Below are positions 45,893 to 57,831 of a stretch of DNA of 64,000 bases, in pieces; position 1 is the stretch's first letter, and each line of letters starts with the position of its first letter. The position numbers and the translations under genes were made by a program. Source of the stretch: Excoecaria cochinchinensis (Eukaryota; Streptophyta; Magnoliopsida; Malpighiales; Euphorbiaceae); NCBI GenBank assembly GCA_947683425.1, contig CANTUQ010000083.1, positions 2,507,001 to 2,571,000 of the forward strand. The letters run 5' to 3'. The notes under the pieces were generated by a model. The model worked only from the letters and a program-made list of their open reading frames with translations, was not told the origin of the DNA and searched no databases.

Positions 45893-48225
45893 TAAATTAA
45901 AGAATAAAATAAATATATATGAAAAGTAAGCACATCCAAAAATCTAATTAATGATTTTATTAATTTACTTTAAAATCAAAATAAAAAAGGAAAAAAAAAG
46001 TAAAATAAACCCCTCATTAAGTGATTTTATAAGATTTTTTTAACCAAAATCAAATTATCAATTACCATCATTGCGAATTTGTGATACTTAATTTATAGAC
46101 ATGAAATAAGAAGTATACAGTTTTTATATTTTACCTGAATGATAAATATAAAAAGAAAATCTTATTAATCCAAGAAAATTTAGATATAACTAAATAAGAA
46201 ATTAAATTTTATCTTCATATTTAGTCAAACTATGCTCAACATAAATAATGTTCATATAAACATAGAGGATGTCCACATGGATATGGTTAATTTTGCCTAA
46301 TTAGTCAAATTTGGTCAATTTTAGTTATATATGTACAGGTCTTACCTTACAATCTCTACTAGGAATATTGATTTAAATATTCACTTTTTAATTTATTGAG
46401 AATTGTACCAGAAATGAAGTAAATACTTACCTATAAGCATATCTTTCCATATATTTCTTTCTATTTTTTATTTTCATTGATTTAAAATCTAATAATCATT
46501 TTGTGCTTCCAAATTTGGTTTTGGTATCCTAAATTATTATGTTTTTTTAAACAAATTTATGCACTTTTATATTATTATTTCATATTTTGAAATAATTATT
46601 TATATGTATATTAAGTCCAAACTTAACTTTCATAATGAGAGAGGAATCAATGCACCTTTATATGCATGTACTAGTGAATAATAAGTGCCAAAAGATTTCA
46701 AAAAGTGATAAACAGTGCATTTTGGTATTTCTAAAAAAAAAATCTATGAGATGGTAAAGGGTGGTTAAGGAAAATATGTGGCTGCAATCTTGAGCTAAAC
46801 GTTATATAGATTTTTTTATTTTGATAATACGAATTTTTTTTAAAAAAAAAGATAATTCAAATTTCAATGCGATGTGTTTTATAATCTATTATCTATATAA
46901 TATTTTGTCATTTACTCTTCAAATTATGATTATTAAAATTTTATTCTATTGCATTTTTAGCATCATTTTAAAAAATTGAGAGCATATTATTATCTATTTT
47001 TAATTTATTATTTTATTGGTAATTTAATTGCATTAAAGTCTCCTTTATTTTTTTTTTGTATAAATTAATGTTCATATGGACATAGAGGATGTCCACATGG
47101 ATGTGTTTAATTTTGGTTAATTGGTCAAATTTGGTAAATTTTAATTATATTTGAATAAACCTTACCTTACGATCTCCACTAGGAATATTTATTTAAATAT
47201 TCACTTTTTAAGTTATAGAGAATTGTACCATAAATGAAATAAATACTTACCTATAAGCATGTCTTTTCATATATTTTTTTCTTTTTCTTTTTTATTTCCA
47301 TTGATGTGAAATCCACTCATCATCTTTTGCTTCCAAATTTTGGCTACTTTTTTTTCCCTAAATTGTTTTTTTTAATTGAATTTATGAACTTTTATATTAT
47401 TACATCATATCTTGAAATAATTATTTATATGTACATTAAGCCCAAACTTAACTCTAATAATGAAGGAGGAATCAATGCATCGTTATATGCATAAAGTAAT
47501 AAATAATAAATGCCAAAAGATTACAACAAGTGATTAGTAAATCCAAATGGTGCATTTCGGTATTTCTTAAAAAAAGAAACATCTATGACATGGTAAATGG
47601 TGATTGAGTAGCTAAATATTATAAATTTTAAAGAAAAGATAATTCAAATTTCAATGTGATGTGTTTCATAATCTATTAACTATAAATATTTTGTCATTTG
47701 CTCTTCAAATTATGATTATTAAAATTTTATTACATTGCATTTTAAGCATCATTTTGAAAAATTAAGAGCATATTAATTATCAATTTTTAATTTACTATTT
47801 TATTGGTAATTTAATTGCATTAAAATCTCCTTTATCTTATTTTTCTATAGAAATTAATGTTCATATGGACATAGAGGATGTTCACATGGATGTGATTAAT
47901 TTTGACTATTTGGTCAAATTTGGTCAATTTTAGTTATATTTGTACTAACCTTACCTTATCATCTCCACTAGGGATATTGATTTAACTATTCACTTTTTGG
48001 TTTATTAAGAATATTTAAATATTCACTTTTATCTTATTTTTCTATAGAAATTAATGTTTATATGGACATAGAGGATGTCCACATGGATGTGATTAATTTT
48101 GACTAATTGATCAAATTTGGTCAATTTTAGTTATATTTGTGCTAGCCTTGCCTTATACCATCTCCACTAGGGATATTGATTTAAATATTCACTTTTTAAT
48201 TTATTAAGAATCACACAAGAAAAAT
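45893..48225. repeat. AT-rich duplicated block I with tandem ~800-bp units
   Basis: Opens with the same sequence as 49345 and 56005 (TCTAATTAATGATTTTATTA, then AAAAAAGGAAAAAAAAAGTA). Within it the unit beginning GGACATAGAGGATGTCC appears near 46260, 47075, 47865 and 48060, the first two about 810 bp apart and the next two shorter. Each unit continues with GGTCAAATTTGGTCAATTTT and TATTCACTTTTTAATTTAT. No reading frame. In the other two copies the block follows a beta-galactosidase 3' end, so it was once 3' flanking sequence of that gene. Confidence 0.85.
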
Positions 48226-48870
48226 GACAGTTGAAAGAATAATCCATGCGACTATAAGGGTCTTTATGATAATAATAAGTGTGTCTCTAATTGTGAAAAA
48301 CCTGCTTAAAGATGGTGATTTTCTTTGTTTTTTTTTAAAAAAAAATTGAAGTTAATTTATTTATGAATAATGAATTTTAATGATAAATATTATTGCAAGT
48401 ACGTATCATATTCCTAGATCATTCCTTAATAATGACGAGAACACTTTGTTTTAAGAACTTAGTGGCAATCCAACAAAAGTTAACACCCAACTGTTACCGT
48501 TGGAATAGTTAGAGCTAGTGTTAGTGAAGGAGATTCAATTGAATTATTATGCCATGTCAAACCCGTTTTCAAAATTCAATTTGCTAGCTTTGGTGATCCT
48601 CAATCCGTAGTTGGATCTTTCTTCAAAGAAACTTGTGAATCAACCGTTGCACAATCTGCAATCAAAAAAGTAACTTTTTTTTATTAATTTATTAGTTCAT
48701 TACATATATTGCTTAGTTATGGATTTTATAATCTTGTTTTTTTCCATTTTGCAGGCTTGCATTGGGCAGGAGAAATGCAATGTTGTAGCTTCGAAGGATT
48801 TGCTTAGGGCTTCAAATTGTGCCGATAATTTTGCACATACTCTAGCTTTGGAGGCTCTTTGCTTATTAGT
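48226..48870 (+). pseudogene. Beta-galactosidase 3' fragment, copy I (exons 13-15)
   Basis: Starts inside exon 13 (NPCDYKGLYDNNKCVSNC), with a stop in place of Gln before the exon end. Exon 14 (about 48405-48668) contains HIPRSFLNNDENTL then a stop, and lectin-domain sequence FASFGDPQSVVGSFFK. Exon 15 (about 48756-48870) reads ACIGQEKCNVVASKD and runs past the normal TGA to a later stop. The exon 14 acceptor carries an extra few bases (CAAGTACGTATCAT) shared with copy II at 55.1 kb but not with the intact gene. The 3' UTR with AATAAA follows. Confidence 0.9.
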
Positions 48871-49344
48871 TTTAAATTAAGCTTTGTCTTAATGATTTCT
48901 TTGTTAGTGTTTTCATTTCCGGTATTTTGTAAGGGCATTTAGGATTTTTGTTTAATTCATTAATAAATCTAAATTTTCAGTTCTTCTAATTTTTTTTTTA
49001 TTCAAATGCTTAAGTTATTTTATTCTTAATTAACATATACCCAGTTTGTTAATAACATATAATTTTAATGGACCATTTTTCCAAAAGTATTCATAAAATA
49101 TGATATTAATGAACTTTTCCCATGGTTAAAGAGATCAAATTACGTCTCCCTTTATCCTGAAACTAATTCTTATTTAATAATTCATTTTCAAATTAATACA
49201 TGATGTAAATTTTGATCAAATTATCCACTTATTCTCAAATTTAGTTAATTTGGATGCTGATAGAATATGATTAACTTGCATATAGAGCACTTAATTTTGG
49301 CCTATGTGTAGTGTTAGAATTAAAATTACTATGTGCAGTGTTAG
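48871..49344. other. 3' flank of beta-galactosidase fragment I
   Basis: Homologous to sequence after the intact gene (6476-6720) and after fragment II (55546-56000). Relative to these two copies, the intact locus lacks an internal stretch (about 49060-49225 here). No coding signal. Confidence 0.75.
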
Positions 49345-50399
49345 AATTAAAATTAAATATACGCGAAAAGCAAACACATCCAAAAATCTAATTAATGATT
49401 TTATTAATTTACTTTAAATTCAAAATAAAAAAGGAAAAAAAAAGTAAAATAAACCCCTCATTAGGTCATTTTATAATTTTTAATTACCATCATTGTGAAT
49501 TTGCGATCCTTAATTTATAGACATGAAATAAGAAGTATACAGTTTTCATATTTTACCTGAATGATAAATCTAAAAAGAAAATCTTATTAATGCAAGAAAA
49601 TTTAGATATAATTAAATAAGAAATTAAATTTTATCTTCCTATTTAGCTAAACTATGTTCAGCGTAAATAATGTTCATATAGACATAGAGGATGTCCACAT
49701 GGATGCGGTTAATTTTGTCTAATTAGTCAAATTTGGTCAATTTTAATTATATATGTACAAACCTTACCTTACGATCTCCACTAGGAATATTGATTTAAAC
49801 ATTCACATTTTAATTTACAGAGAATTGTACCAGAAATGAAATAAATACTTACCTATAAGCATGTCTTTCCATCTATTTCTTTCTGTTTTTTTTATTTCCA
49901 TTGATTTAAAATCTACTCATCATTTCATGCTTCCAAATTAGGGCTATTTTTTTCGTACCCTAAATTATTGTTTTTATTTAATTGAATTTATGGAATTTTA
50001 TATTATTACTTCATATCTTGAAATAGTTATTTATATGTATATTAAGTCCAAACTTAACTTTCGTAATGAGGGAGGAATCAATGCACCATTATATGCGTAT
50101 ACTAGTGAATAATAAGTGCTAAAAGATTACCAAAAGTTATTAGTAAGTCCAAACGGTGCATTTTGGTTTTTCTAAAAAAAAATCTATGATATGGTAAACG
50201 GCGGTTGCAGAAAATATGTGGTTGCAATCTTGAGCTAAGCATTATATAGATTTTTTTTATTTATAATATGAATTTTAAAGAAAAGATAATTCAAATTTCA
50301 ATGCGATGTGTTTATAATCTATTATTTATATAATATTTTGTCATTTACTCTTCAAATTATGACTATTAAAATTTTATTGTATTGTATTTTTAGCATCAT
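49345..50399. repeat. AT-rich duplicated block II
   Basis: Second copy of the block, about 90% similar by eye to 45893-46950, with one GGACATAGAGGATGTCC unit near 49685. It is cut at about 50399 after TTTTTAGCATCAT, where the equivalent in block I continues with TTTAAAAAATTGAG. The Tat-type element occupies the break. Confidence 0.85.
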
Positions 50400-50449
50400 G
50401 TTCCTCTTCAGAGCCCAAAGCTTCCGTTTCTTTTTCAAAATTTCTCATT

Positions 50450-50797
50450 ATGGAGTTGTATAAGCATCTAAAGATTTTTAGATCCTTTCTTTTTCGGAGC
50501 ATTTCCTATTTTAGGAAGATGAATGAAATAGTTTTCCCTGGTCCAAGGAAATCTTCTCCTGATAATGGAAAATCTTCTCCTGGCTGGGGAAGCGTGTGCC
50601 TTCTCATTCGAGCGTTACCTGTTGATAATAAGGAGATGGCCCTTGAATTCGTATTTTCTTCTCCATTTCCCTTTTTGTTTTTCTTGATTTCCCTCTCCAG
50701 TTTATCCTTTTATGAGGAGTTAAAGGCTAAAAATAAGGAGTTGAAAGCCGAAAATGAGGATAGAGAAGATTGCATTATTGCGTGGGCATCGTGGTAA
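50450..50797 (+). CDS. Antisense ORF of 115 codons in Tat-type element
   Basis: MELYKHLKIFRSFLF opens the frame; the C-terminus has a short charged coiled-coil-like stretch EELKAKNKELKAENEDRED, and the stop is followed by an AT-rich 3' region with ATCAATGAAATAGA. It runs opposite to gag, in the position where Tat-lineage elements are reported to carry extra antisense ORFs. That match is by position and by the coiled coil only. It may equally be a fragment or spurious. Confidence 0.35.
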   Translation: MELYKHLKIFRSFLFRSISYFRKMNEIVFPGPRKSSPDNGKSSPGWGSVCLLIRALPVDNKEMALEFVFSSPFPFLFFLISLSSLSFYEELKAKNKELKAENEDREDCIIAWASW

Positions 50798-50939
50798 GCG
50801 CTTGTACGACCTTCTCTGATTATCTTCACCTTTCTTGGCGGTGGTGTTATTGCCTTTTTGGAAAGATTAGATAGGGATTTTCTGTTTGTATTTGCCTTTG
50901 CTCGTGTACTTTGTATTTAAATCAATGAAATAGATTTTA

Positions 50940-52620
50940 ATGTTGTAATTCATTCGTAGTTAGAATGTATGCTTGATTTTATAAACCGATCGAATAATTA
51001 TAATCGATAATCATCCCTTTAAAATTTATCGAATCTTTCCAAGAAGCAATTAATCGATCGGATAACGTGATTGGAATAAGCTTTGTTGAAACCAAATTCT
51101 ATTGGGTCGGTAATTGCTCGGTCTAATTTATAGAATGAATCAATTTTGAGAACATTTCTTTTTATCAACTTGATTTCATATCTTCTTCCCTTGCATTTTT
51201 CATATCCATCAAATTCGGTCAAAAGTCGTTTCTCATCAAGCAATTCAAATAATCGAATTTGTCATTACTTTGCAAACGCTTGGAATAATTTGCAACTTGT
51301 GTATTCAATAACCACATTGGTTGGAATATAGTGCCTATTGAAGTCCTTGGAATTCTCTTAAGGCTTTACTCAGATGATCATGAGCCAGTTAGCAAAAATT
51401 CGCTTTCGGGAGTTATCGATCGAAGCGAGTTATTTATAATCGAGTGTACTTGGTGTCTTTAGAAGTCTATTGACTGTTATAAAAGGAGTTCCTCCTGATC
51501 AAGTGTTATAAGTGGTTTGTGCTTTTAAGGAAAAACTTAAGAAATCTCAAGTTTTTCTTGTCTATCTTTGAAGATAGGTCCGATCTTACCACTCTGAAGT
51601 GGTCTTCCTTTCCTTTTAGGAAACTTTCTTCTTCTTTTTTTAGATGAACTTTTTCTCATTGGAAAAGTGTGTCGCGCTTTGAAGTATGGTTAACCCATGG
51701 CTTTAGAATGTTATCTTTGAGGAACCAAATTAGGGGATGCCGGTGTAAGTCCGTGACGATAGCTTCTCCAATCAGACTTATAGTTTGTGTCCATGATTCG
51801 TCGTCGAGGCGTGCGTGTAAGGGCCTTGAGGTTGATGCCTGGGGGATTTCTTGATTTTTCCCTTTTCCAATCGAAACCTTAAGATTAGTGTTTGGGGAAA
51901 TTCTTAATTTTTTTGGCTTTCCTAGCTCTTTTTACTTGTTTTTACTCAAGGTGGGGCTCTCCCTTACTTGAGCATTTATCCTTTCCTTTGCTTGGCCATG
52001 AACATGGCTTAGTAGACTAATGGCTTAATCGTTGGTCGACAGTATGGCAATTTTCAAGCCTTGGTGAATAGGATTCTCTACGAAGTCTTTCTGCCTTTTA
52101 TCCTTCTAGTACGCTTGGTATTTTTGACTGGATAGGCGACTGCTGATATGAAAGAAGGCAATTTAATGGCCGTCTCCAGCACGGGATCAATTCTTGATTA
52201 TTCCCATATAATTTAGAAAGTGAAGTCTTACCTTTCAAGGTCTTTTTCCTCTCTCCTCCCTTTGAGCAAGTTATGCTGGATGGGCGAAGGCATAGGAGTT
52301 TCGAAATTATCCCTGAGGTTTTTCCCCATCAGATAATGTCCATTCGGAGGTATTTGACCCCATTATTTATGAAGAGAAAATTCCTACTCTGAAAGGGTTC
52401 TTTGCGATTCTCTGAGCTTTTGAAAGAGTTTTTTGCTATTTAAGGAGGTAGGAGGTATGTTTTGTCTCCTACTTGTAGGGAATATTTTCCCTTTCCCTTT
52501 ATTCCTTTCTGCTAGTCTTGCACAGTAAGCGCGGATGTTTTATCTCTTGTCAGGACCGGCTTAATTTCTTATCTGTTCCTCAACCATCATCTGATCGGTT
52601 CATCTTTTTGAAGGGGGAGT
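50940..52620. other. Noncoding body of Tat-type element
   Basis: No convincing reading frame. Repeated small words around CGATCGAATAATTATAATCG (50990) and CGATCGGATAACG (51055) suggest decayed short repeats. 51500-52600 is C/T-rich with no domain recognised. Confidence 0.45.
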
Positions 52621-52639
52621 TGTCGAGGCTATCGTGCAT

Positions 52640-54132
52640 ACATCATACGAATCTAGCTAAGTAGCCTTTCTGCACTAGCCTTTCTATTTTATCCCTCAGT
52701 GTATTGCACTTATCAGTTACATGACCGATATCCCTGTGAAAATTGCAGTACTTGCTTTTGTCTCTAAGGGCATATGTTCAGTTAGACAGCCTTTTGGGCC
52801 ATTTAATTTTGTGCCTTTCCCTTACCCATCCCAGGACCTCGGTAGGACTGGCATTGAGAACGTGTGGGTTCCAGCCAGATTTCGATTGCCAGGGTGTTGT
52901 AGCCTATAAGCCATACCATTCAGAAATTGTAGTTGTTCACTCATGCTCGGCAGGAATTCTAACCTATTAGCCTTGTTGGGAGGAAACACTGATCGCTCAT
53001 CCATTTGCGATAAAAACTGTAGCCTTTTGGCCAGTGATTGTCTCCTTCTGTCGGAGATGATGATTTTGTCTAGCGGAATGAACAACTCTGCCCTTTCCAC
53101 TAGGTCATTTATATCTATTGGGGTTTCGATCCTCAAAGACTCGAATAAAGGAAAACTTCTAGTGTTTATTTGTAGTGCTTTTACAGCCTCTTCAAGGTGG
53201 ATGTCCTTAATTTCCATGATAAGTGCCCTGAACCTCTCCATGTAATCTCTAAGACTTTGTCTTTAGGTTAGATTGTGCAGGTCACTAATTGCTTTCGTCA
53301 TTTATTTTTGAGTGAACCTTGCTATAAAGAGCTCTTGGATCTATTTAAAGGAGGAGATCGAGCCTTGCGCGAGGCTCTGGAACCATCGCAATGCATCGCC
53401 TATCAGTGTTGTAGGGAAAACTCTACAAAATACTTGGGTATTGTAAGAGTGCATTTAGATTTACACCAAGAACTTGCAAAGATGAGCTTTTGGGTCAGTA
53501 CTGTCTGTATACTTCGGTATTTGTATCTCTTTAAGTTTTAAGGGAAGTTCCAAGTCTTGTATCTCCTGGTAGAAGGGGGAGGCAGCATTGCTACTGAACG
53601 GAGCCTCTAAAACTGAGTTATAGTTTGTTAATAAATCATCTTCTCTGAAAGCCAGAGGGAACTGTGACCATTTCGGCTTGTGAGTGGGGCAATGTGTGAG
53701 GGGAGGCGTATCCTCTTTAGGGAACAGTTTTTTTTTCCTTTACCTTTTCGACTCGACGCATAAGCAGTGTCAGACTTTTTGCGATGCTCAGAATCTTGAA
53801 TCACAATCCCTTTGCTCTGCTTATTGTCTCTTATTTCTTTGACACTTTTCTCATAACTTTTCCTCGGGGCTCGAGGTTGCTGGGCTATTTAGAAAGACTA
53901 CAGGATGCTCTTTCGAAAATCCTTAAGAATGGCCCTGACATCATTCGTGGTGAACGGAAAGTCATTCAGTTGCATTAAAAATTCCTCGTTTAATTTATGA
54001 GTTGAGTTAGCAGTGGCGGGGGATCCTTAAAGTTCATTCCATTTTTCTGTTTATATCGGCTCGCTTTGATCCGTGTCAAGCAAAACCTCATTTTCTGACT
54101 CAGATTGCGCAGAGCTTCTTGATTCTACCATG
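52640..54132 (-). pseudogene. Tat-type gag, frameshifted
   Basis: From the ATG at about 54132 (MVESRSSAQSESENE). Later frames read KEIQIPKYTDSTDP, the gag core, with frameshifts, then from 53241 the 139-codon piece MERFRALIMEIKDIHLEEAV with NDLVERAELFIPLDK. Past 52822 the zinc knuckle YCNFHRDIGHVTDKC then LRDKIERLVQKGYL (about 52750-52650) gives the classic Tat-lineage gag end. At least three frame breaks. Confidence 0.85.
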
Positions 54133-54397
54133 TCTTCTCAATGAAAGCATTAAATGATAGTTTTGAAGAAATTATAATAAAGTGAGGTAGGTATGGCAGA
54201 AAAGCTTCAACCTATTGGGTCGAGATAAAGGGCGATCGGGCTCGTTGAGCCTAATTTATGCAAAAAAGTGTGCCTCGCTTTTGCCAGGTGTTAGCACTCC
54301 AAAGCTTAAGTCGGTAGTGTCTTTTGGAGAAAGAGAGAACGAAGAAAGAAATGCATTCTCTTACTGAGTTGTATTGCCTGGGTGCAAAATGACTTGG

Positions 54398-54405
54398 TAT
54401 TTATA
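54398..54405 (-). promoter_or_regulatory. TATA box of Tat-type element LTR
   Basis: TATAAATA on the minus strand, about 275 bp inside the LTR start at 54678, followed by a C/T-rich stretch (TTTCTTTCTTCG). Position is right for a U3/R boundary. Confidence 0.55.
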
Positions 54406-54675
54406 TGAGTGTAAGGATCTACTTGAGTTGTCTACTCTGGTGTCAGAATAGGTTACGATGATGTGATGCAGAGCAGGTGAAATATGGGATGGAGGTGTGT
54501 CAGTGGATTATTGAAGGTTGTGCCTTGTCAATTCGATCGGACTTCTTGTAGACCCCTTTATCCCTTTAGCTCCTACGCTTGTCTGGTTATTTACGTGCCA
54601 AGCCTTTAGAGGCATTGGGCTTTTGGGCTAAGCTTTGGTTCAGGCCCAATAAAAAAATGATATTTTGGGTATTAT

Positions 54676-55548
54676 ATCAATAGAATGATGACCTGGTACT
54701 AGGTAAATATTAATATAATTATATTATTATCAATATTATTATAATTATTGTAAGTTAATAAAATGCTAAATGAGTTTATTTCAATTTATAGGCCAATTTT
54801 AAGTTCTACTTGGAAAAAATGCAGTGGTGTTAGATTTAGATGGAATGGGGAAGGGACATGCATGGGTAAATGGTAAAATTATTGGTAGATATTAGCCAAG
54901 TTAACTTATTGACGAAGATGGTTGCAGCAATGATCCATGCAACTATAGGGGTATGTATGATAATAACAAGTGTGTCTCTAATTATGGAAAGCCTACTCAA
55001 AGATGGTGAGCTTTCTTTTGTTTTTTTTTTTAAAAAAAATAATGTTAATTTAAGGTTTTTGAACAATTAATTTTAATAGTAATTATTATTCCAAGTACGT
55101 ATCATATCCCTAGATCTAGTGTTAGTGATGATGAGAACACTCTGCTTGAAGAGTTAGTGTTAGCAAAGGACATTCAATTAAATTAGAGCTAGTGTTAGCG
55201 AATGACATTCAATTGAATTATTATGCCATGGCAAACCCATTTTAAAAATTCATTTTGCTAGCTTCGGTGATCCTCAATCCATAGTTGGATTTTTCGTCAA
55301 AGAAACTTGTGAATCAACCGCTGCACAATCTGCAATAAAAAAAGTAACTTTTTTTTTTATTAATTGATTAGCTCATTACATATATTGCTTAGTTATGGAT
55401 TTTATAATTTTGTTTTATTTGCTATTTTGTAGGCTTGCATTATTAAGGAGAAATGCAATATTATAGCTTTGAAGGATGTGCTTGGGGCTTCAAATTGTGT
55501 CAATGATTTTGTACATACTCTAGCTTTGGAGGCTCTTTGCTGATTAAT
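54676..55548 (+). pseudogene. Beta-galactosidase 3' fragment, copy II (end of exon 12 to exon 15)
   Basis: Begins with the last codons of exon 12 (NRMMTWY, then TAG for Gln). Exon 13 (about 54792-55007) keeps VVLDLDGMGKGHAWVNGK but has stops, including one for Trp in GRYWP. Exon 14 (about 55096-55343) is collapsed by internal deletion and a short duplication around GAGCTAGTGTTAGCGAA. Exon 15 (about 55433-55543) ends normally at TGA. It shares the CAAGTACGTATCAT change with copy I, so both stem from one already diverged ancestor. Confidence 0.9.
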
Positions 55549-56004
55549 TTTAAGTTAAGTTTTGTCTTAGTGATTTTTTTTGTTAGTGTTTTTATTTCTA
55601 GTATTTCGTAAGGGCAGTTTAGGATTTTTGTTTAATTAATTAATAAATCTAAATTTTCAGTACTTCTAATTTTTTTTGCATTCAAATGCTTAAGTTGTTT
55701 TATTCTTAATTAACATATACCTAGTTTGTTAACAAAATCTAATTTTAATGGAAATTTTTTCCATAAGTAATAATAGAATGTGATATTAATGAACTTTTTC
55801 CAAGGTTAATGAGATCAAATTACGTCTCACTTTATCCTGAAACTGATTCTTAATTAATAATTCACTTTCAAATTAATCCATACTGTAAAATTTTATCAAA
55901 TTATCCACTTATTCTCAAATTTAGTTAATTTGGATGTTAACGAAATATGATTAACTTGCATATGGAGCACTTAATTTTGGCCTATGTGTAGTGTTAAAAT
56001 TAAA
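55549..56004. other. 3' flank of beta-galactosidase fragment II
   Basis: Homologous to 48871-49344. Contains AATAAA at about 55640 and the conserved TAGTGTTAAAATTAAA junction. No coding signal. Confidence 0.7.
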
Positions 56005-56590
56005 TTACATAAAGAATAAAATAACTATACACAAAAAGCAAACACATTCAAAAATTGAATTAATGATTTTATTAATTTACTTTAAAGTCAAAATAAAAAA
56101 GGAAAAAAAAGTAAAATAAACCTCATTAGGTGATTTTATAAGAATTTTATTTAACCAAAATCAAATTCTCAATTATCATCATTGCGAATTTGCGATCCTT
56201 AATTTATGGACATGAAATAAGAAGTATATAGTTTTTATATTTTACCTCAATGATAAATCTAAAAAGAAAATTTTATTATATGCAAGAAAATTTAGGTATA
56301 GTTAAAGAAGAAATTAAATTTTATCTTCCTATTTAGCCAAACTATGTTCAACGTAAATAATTTGCATATGGACATGAAGGATGTTCACATGGATGTGGTT
56401 AATTTTGTTTAATTGGTCAAATTTGGTCAATTTCACTTATATTTGTACAAACCTCACCTTACCATTTCCATTAGGGATATTGTTTTAAATATTCACTTTT
56501 TGATTTATTGAGAATCGTACAAGAAATGAAATAAATATTTACCTATAAGCATGTCTCGTACCATTTGGATAAAGAATGAGAAAATAATAT
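56005..56590. repeat. AT-rich duplicated block III (partial)
   Basis: Third copy of the block, truncated at about 56560 after CCTATAAGCATGTCTCGTACC where Tat/Ogre-type element C begins at 56591. Confidence 0.85.
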
Positions 56591-56799
56591 TGTGATGCGC
56601 GCAAAACCCCGTGAGGCCCCAAAGACCTGCTTTTAGGACTTTCGAGAGAGGTTCATGAAAACTTGCAAGTGAAATTGTAAGGGCGTCTATTTCGGGCAAC
56701 AAGGAGGTTTCATGGAGTTGCCACCCAATAGAATATTGAAAAAGTTCGTCTAGCCTCAGTGAGCCTAAAACAACGCAGTTATGTCCATCATAGGCAAGC

Positions 56800-57025
56800 C
56801 AGAGGTGTCTTGGAGGCCCCACCCTAACATTAAGATAGCCCTCTTGGCCTCGCGCTTAGGCAAACCAAGGTGTCTTGGAGGCCCCACCCTAATAGAACCT
56901 TTGGATGGTCCTCTCGCCTCGTGGCGCCTAAGACTGTGCAAATTTAAGCCTTTTTACGGGACACAAAATGTGTCTTGGAGGCCCCATCCCAATAGAGCAT
57001 TGAGATGGCCCTCTCGCCTCGTTGA
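56800..57025. repeat. Triplicated ~70-bp unit in LTR C
   Basis: Three tandem copies of a unit built on TGTCTTGGAGGCCCCACCC followed by a GATGGCCCTCTCGCCTCG-type line. They explain the short proline- and tryptophan-rich open frames in this stretch. Confidence 0.8.
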
Positions 57026-57727
57026 GCTCAAAGACCAGAAATGATTCGGGACTTCTCATTTATTCATACCTTAGTTAAATTACAATTAAGTTTTGAATTT
57101 TAAATTTCATCCCTTTTTTCATACGTTTTAAATGCAGTTTAATAGAGCGCATATCAATCACATATATAAAAGCGATAAAAAGCAAGATTAAAATAAAGTA
57201 GAAAGGAAATAAAATAGGCTACAACAAAACTAGGGGCGAAAAACAACCCCCAATATAAAATAAATGTAAATCATGCATAAAACGGGTTATTTATTAAGAG
57301 TGAGAACATTGGTTCTTGCATGCATAATTAAAGAAAATAATTTTGAAGTAACAATTTATTTGGATGAAAAAATTAGGACATTGGTCCCATTTTATTAGAA
57401 AAATTCAATTTATTTATAAAAATATTTTTGTGTGATTTTTAATTAAACGTGCATAAAATAAATAATTTTATTAATAATTACATGACAAATAAATTAAAAT
57501 AACAAATAAAGGAAAATTGACAAATACAATAAAAATAACCAATCTCCGGATCTCATCCTTCGCTTGCATGAATGCTCAAAAAAGGAAAAGTAAGGATTAA
57601 AACAAAAAACACAAAATAAATTAATGTTAGTAATCAAATCAAGAAAATACATTAAACAATAAATGGTAGATTAGAATAAATATAATATGCATTGTTGATG
57701 ACAAATTAATTAAATGACATATTAAAA

Positions 57728-57737
57728 TAAATAGATG

Positions 57738-57830
<93 letters not shown>
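57728..57830. repeat. (AAT)n microsatellite in LTR C
   Basis: More than 30 nearly uninterrupted AAT triplets. It occupies the same relative position as the AAT-rich stretches in LTRs A, B and D. Confidence 0.9.

Positions 57831-57831
<1 letters not shown>

Larger units (their letters stand above)
50400..54678 (-). mobile_element. Truncated Tat-type Ty3/gypsy element carrying only gag
   Basis: Inserted between block II and a beta-galactosidase fragment. The right end on the minus strand begins TGATATAATACCC at 54678, followed by a TATA box (plus 54398-54405), a leader and gag. No protease, RT or integrase is found, and no matching LTR is seen at the left end, so the element is non-autonomous and truncated. 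The left part holds a plus-strand (antisense) open frame at 50450-50797. Confidence 0.75.
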
